DNA from: 0-14-3-00-62-12 sp034440555
Lineage (GTDB): Bacteria; Pseudomonadota; Gammaproteobacteria; Xanthomonadales; Ahniellaceae
NCBI GenBank assembly: GCA_034440555.1
Contig: JAWXCG010000014.1
Location: 1-9,229, forward strand
Reading direction: 5' to 3'
DNA length: 9,229 nucleotides
Numbering within the stretch: position 1 is the stretch's first letter; each line of letters opens with the position of its first letter. Below the pieces are notes generated by a model. That model ran no database searches, had not been told where the DNA came from, and saw only the letters and a list, made by a program, of their open reading frames with translations. This document shows positions 6,722-9,229 of the stretch, piece after piece. Position numbers and translations under genes: made by a program.

Positions 6722-6753
6722 GGCGTTAATCTTCGCATCCGGAGGGTTAAGAA

Positions 6754-7521
6754 ATGCTTTCTAGACAGCCGTCAGTTTTACTGGCCGAAGACGACCCGAT
6801 TACGCGCGAGGTCGTGCAGGTGCACTTGGTTGCGCTCGGCTGCCTGGTCCGCAGCACGTCGAGCGTAACCGATGCCATCGCGTTGGGTGGCTGCCACCGG
6901 TTTGACGCACTGGTGCTTGACTGTCAGCTCGACGGGGGCGATGCCGGCATGGTGTTGCGTGCACTGCGCGCGAACGCCGCTGGCCCCAATGCACAGACCG
7001 CGGCCATCGCGATGAGCGCAGAGCTGGACGATTTCCGCTTCGATGCACTGATCGAAGTGGGCTTCGCCGATGCCATGGAAAAACCCATAGATCGATCGCG
7101 GCTGCGTCATGCGTTGGCCGCCAACGGCGTTGCTGGACTGCTGGATTCGCAGACCAGCATGGCGCCGATGGCAAACCATGAATCGCCGCTGGTGCTGGAC
7201 GACACGGCCGGCCTGCAGGCGTGTGGCAGCGTCGAGGTGCTGACTGGACTGCGCTTGTTGCTGGCGCAGGAGCTGTCGCTCTATCGCGTACAAATCGACG
7301 ATGCCAACGCGCGCTTGGACATCGCAGCAATGCGTGGTTGTGTGCATAGAATGAAGTCGGCGTTGGGGTTCTGCGGCGCTTCAGAACTCAAGTCGTTACT
7401 CGACCAGGCCGGCTCAGACTTGCCCGAAGTAAAGTTGATGGATGCGTGGCGGCGAGCGATTGATCGGCTTGCGCGCGCTCTACGTCCGGGGCCTGGGCCG
7501 ACGCCGCCGGGTGAAAGCTGA
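6754..7521 (+). CDS. Response regulator receiver-Hpt phosphorelay protein
   Basis: This 255-residue protein has an N-terminal receiver domain (about 5-125) and a C-terminal Hpt domain (about 150-245). Receiver residues seen are the acidic pair in AEDD (12-14), the phosphoacceptor D56 in LVLDCQLDG, S88 in AMSAE and K110 in EKP. The Hpt phosphohistidine is H198 in HRMKSALGFCGA, close to the usual HxLKG...GA pattern. It has neither a kinase nor a DNA-binding domain, so it probably relays phosphate within a multistep phosphorelay in the cytoplasm. No partner kinase is in the window. The start is supported by GGAGGG at 6740-6745, 8 nt before the ATG. It is divergent from ydbH across 32 bp and convergent with recO. 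Confidence 0.88.
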   Translation: MLSRQPSVLLAEDDPITREVVQVHLVALGCLVRSTSSVTDAIALGGCHRFDALVLDCQLDGGDAGMVLRALRANAAGPNAQTAAIAMSAELDDFRFDALIEVGFADAMEKPIDRSRLRHALAANGVAGLLDSQTSMAPMANHESPLVLDDTAGLQACGSVEVLTGLRLLLAQELSLYRVQIDDANARLDIAAMRGCVHRMKSALGFCGASELKSLLDQAGSDLPEVKLMDAWRRAIDRLARALRPGPGPTPPGES

Positions 7522-7548
7522 GGCCTGTTAACCGGCCGATCGGAGGCC
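7522..7548. terminator. Nested inverted repeat after the Rec-Hpt gene; weak terminator candidate
   Basis: GGCCT at 7522-7526 pairs with AGGCC at 7544-7548, and the palindrome CCGATCGG lies inside at 7536-7543. The position, directly after the stop codon and between converging genes, suits a bidirectional terminator. There is no T-run on either side, so a standard rho-independent terminator is not shown. The rest of the gap, up to the recO stop, holds nothing I recognise. Confidence 0.3.
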
Positions 7549-7603
7549 CAGGAAAACGCTACTCAGCTGCATCTGGACAGGGGCGTGGCATTGAGCCAAG
7601 CGC

Positions 7604-8344
7604 TCATGCGGCAGATGGACCGACCAGGACACGCCATGCGTCCAGTTCGCGTCCACCAAGATGGTGGCGAATGACCGAACGCATCAACAGACGCAGCGTG
7701 GGCAAGTCTGCAGTCAGCGGCATCTGGTCCTGATTGAGCGCGATCAGTGCTGCCCCACGACAACTTGGCAAGGGCCGCATGCTGGGTAAGGGCCGCATGT
7801 AGGCGCAGCGGCGCGGTCCCTGCTCCGGGTGGTACTGATACTCAGCTTCGGGATCCAGCTCCGCGCCGGAGTCGACATCTTGGCCCAGCTGCAGCCCGAA
7901 GCCGAGCATGGCCAGCAGGTCGCGTTCGAAGCGACGCAGGTTCCAGGCTAGACCATCGGCGTGATCGATTTCAGTGAGCAGCTGCGCATAACGCTGGAAT
8001 ACTTCCGGATGCGGATCGTGCCGTTCAATCATGCGTGCGAGCAGTTCGTTGACGTAGAGGCCCGAGCGCAACGCGTCGGCTTGCAGATGCAGCGGCCGCC
8101 CCAAGGTTTCCACGGCGACCAGTTGCGCGAGTTCACCGCTCAGCCGCAGATCCAGCGCCAAACACTGAAATGGTCGCAGACTGCCGCGCTGGAATCTCGG
8201 CTTACTGGCGCGCAGACCACGCACGACGACGCCGATGCGCCCTTGGTCACGGGTCAGCACTTCGAGCAGCGCGCTGGTTTCGCGGTAGGGCCGCTCGTGC
8301 AGTACGAAGGATGGCTCGGCGTCAAGTCGGGCTACAGCTGACAT
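7604..8344 (-). CDS. recO: DNA repair protein RecO
   Basis: This 246-residue protein matches RecO, the OB-fold mediator that, with RecR, loads RecA onto SSB-coated DNA in the RecFOR recombination pathway. The N-terminal half contains the OB-fold hallmark HERPYRETSALLEVLTRDQG and VVRGLRASKPRFQ, followed by the LRSGLYVNELLARMI helix and the RRFERDLLAMLGFGLQL segment. The start is taken as ATG at 8344 because AGGA lies 8 nt before it; the TTG two codons upstream is too close to that site. It lies 54 bp downstream of era on the same strand, the usual era-recO order. One oddity is the direct hexapeptide repeat MRPLPS-MRPLPS, from an 18-bp duplication. pdxJ, which often follows recO, is absent here. 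Confidence 0.93.
   Translation of the reverse strand: MSAVARLDAEPSFVLHERPYRETSALLEVLTRDQGRIGVVVRGLRASKPRFQRGSLRPFQCLALDLRLSGELAQLVAVETLGRPLHLQADALRSGLYVNELLARMIERHDPHPEVFQRYAQLLTEIDHADGLAWNLRRFERDLLAMLGFGLQLGQDVDSGAELDPEAEYQYHPEQGPRRCAYMRPLPSMRPLPSCRGAALIALNQDQMPLTADLPTLRLLMRSVIRHHLGGRELDAWRVLVGPSAA
7763..7798 (-). repeat. 18-bp in-frame tandem duplication inside recO
   Basis: Two adjacent 18-nt units (7798-7781 and 7780-7763 on the minus strand) each encode MRPLPS. They differ at three of 18 bases, all at third codon positions (TTA/TTG, CCC/CCA, AGC/AGT), so the peptide repeat is exact while the DNA has drifted. It lies in the C-terminal region of RecO, in a stretch that appears variable and loop-like. 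Confidence 0.85.
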
Positions 8345-8398
8345 GCGCAATGTCCTGCAGCATCGTGAACAGCGCTTGACGCTGCTCGATGTCGATGC

Positions 8399-9229
8399 TC
8401 AGATTTGATCGAGACCGAAGCGCTGCAGTGCGCGTTCATCGTCGCTCCAGTTTTCGCGAACGCGTACCCAGGTTTCGAGATGCACCTTGCACGCAAACAA
8501 TCCTTCCAGCGACTGCCGCGCCTGCATTCCGATGGTCTTGAGCTGCGCCCCGCCCTTACCGATTACAATCGCCTTTTGTCCCTCGCGCTCGACCCAGATG
8601 ATCACACCCAGACGCAGCAGATTCCCCTCGCGTTTGAAGTTTTCGATTTCTACCGTAGTAGAAAACGGCAACTCATCGCGGAGTAGACGCACGACCTGTT
8701 CGCGAACGCGTTCAGCGGCAAGAAATTTCTCACTGCGATCGGTGATTTCGTCTTCCTCGAACTGCGCCTCACCGTGCGGTGCCAGTTCAATCAGGCGGTC
8801 ACGCAAATTGTCGACGCCTTTGTTCTTCAAGGCCGATAGCGGAACAATGGCTACCGGCATATAGCGCTGCTGCAACTCGGCCAGCAAGGGCAAAAGGTGC
8901 GTCTTGTCGGCAATACGATCAACCTTGTTCAAGGCGATGACCACGGGCTTGTTCTGCTGTTTCAGCAGCGCGCCGACGGCCTCGTCTTCCTCGGTATGGC
9001 GAAGCGCATCGAGCACCCACACGTTGAGATCTGCCTCATCGGCAGCGGCCTTCGCGGTGCGGTTGAGCGCGCGATTGAGGGCGCGGGTCTGACCGCGATG
9101 CATTCCCGGCGTGTCCAGAAACGCGAGCTGGGCATCAGGTCGGGTCAACACGCCAAGCAGTCGATGTCGGGTTGTCTGCGGCTTGGATGCGGTGATGCAC
9201 AGCTTGTAGCCAATCAGGGCATTGAGCAA
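8399..9229 (-). CDS. era: GTPase Era, N-terminus cut by window edge
   Basis: The minus strand enters the window inside the P-loop region (LLNALIG, just after the expected GKST) and continues for 276 residues. Visible GTPase motifs are the switch I region ASKPQTTRHRLLGV, G3 DTPGMH, G4 NKVD and G5 SAL. The C-terminal KH domain is complete, with the GKGG loop in AIVIGKGGAQLKTIG. Era is an essential GTPase that binds the 3' end of 16S rRNA and assists 30S subunit maturation. It normally sits in an rnc-era-recO operon; recO follows 54 bp downstream here. The first codons lie beyond the window, so the true start is not visible. Nothing about the visible part is unusual. Confidence 0.97.
   Translation of the reverse strand: MLNALIGYKLCITASKPQTTRHRLLGVLTRPDAQLAFLDTPGMHRGQTRALNRALNRTAKAAADEADLNVWVLDALRHTEEDEAVGALLKQQNKPVVIALNKVDRIADKTHLLPLLAELQQRYMPVAIVPLSALKNKGVDNLRDRLIELAPHGEAQFEEDEITDRSEKFLAAERVREQVVRLLRDELPFSTTVEIENFKREGNLLRLGVIIWVEREGQKAIVIGKGGAQLKTIGMQARQSLEGLFACKVHLETWVRVRENWSDDERALQRFGLDQI

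Noticed and set aside
8345..8398. Possible small protein between era and recO (reading SIDIEQRQALFTMLQDIAHV)
   Set aside because: The frame is open for about 25 codons and looks protein-like, but there is no clear start or ribosome-binding site, it overlaps recO, and such a length is common by chance.

Overview
The window looks like chromosome from a gammaproteobacterium of the Xanthomonadales/Lysobacterales type. This is inferred from the character of the RlmD, YdbL, YdbH and GH97 proteins, the moderately GC-rich coding sequence and the era-recO pair. I could not test it by a database search. Nearly all of the window is ordinary coding sequence. I see no prophage, insertion sequence, CRISPR array, tRNA or rRNA.

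Left part (1-2524): the first 17 codons of zwf (minus strand) and a secreted GH97 alpha-glucosidase (plus strand) diverge from a 189-bp intergenic region. That region holds a CG-centred palindrome resembling a LacI-family operator and a second inverted repeat. The arrangement suggests glucose release from oligosaccharides paired with entry into the pentose-phosphate/Entner-Doudoroff routes. Just after the GH97 gene is a 34-codon N-terminal remnant of a MATE efflux transporter whose remainder is gone.

Middle part (2525-6721, all minus strand): transcription order is ydbH, ydbL, rlmD. YdbH and YdbL belong to the AsmA-like YdbH/YnbE/YdbL envelope lipid-homeostasis system. No ynbE lies between or beside them here, and YdbL is itself a lipoprotein. 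The gap between ydbH and ydbL is filled mostly by five degenerate 16-nt repeats. The leader of rlmD (23S rRNA m5U methyltransferase) carries a perfect 15-nt duplication with the same core sequence. This paired repeat family is the least explained signal in the window.

Right part (6722-9229): a Rec-Hpt phosphorelay protein is transcribed divergently from ydbH across only 32 bp. It converges on recO and the 3' three-quarters of era, which form the usual era-recO pair on the minus strand. RecO carries a small in-frame 18-bp tandem duplication. I did not find a clearly new multi-gene system. The best leads are the shared repeat family, the ydbH-ydbL locus lacking ynbE, and the truncated transporter.
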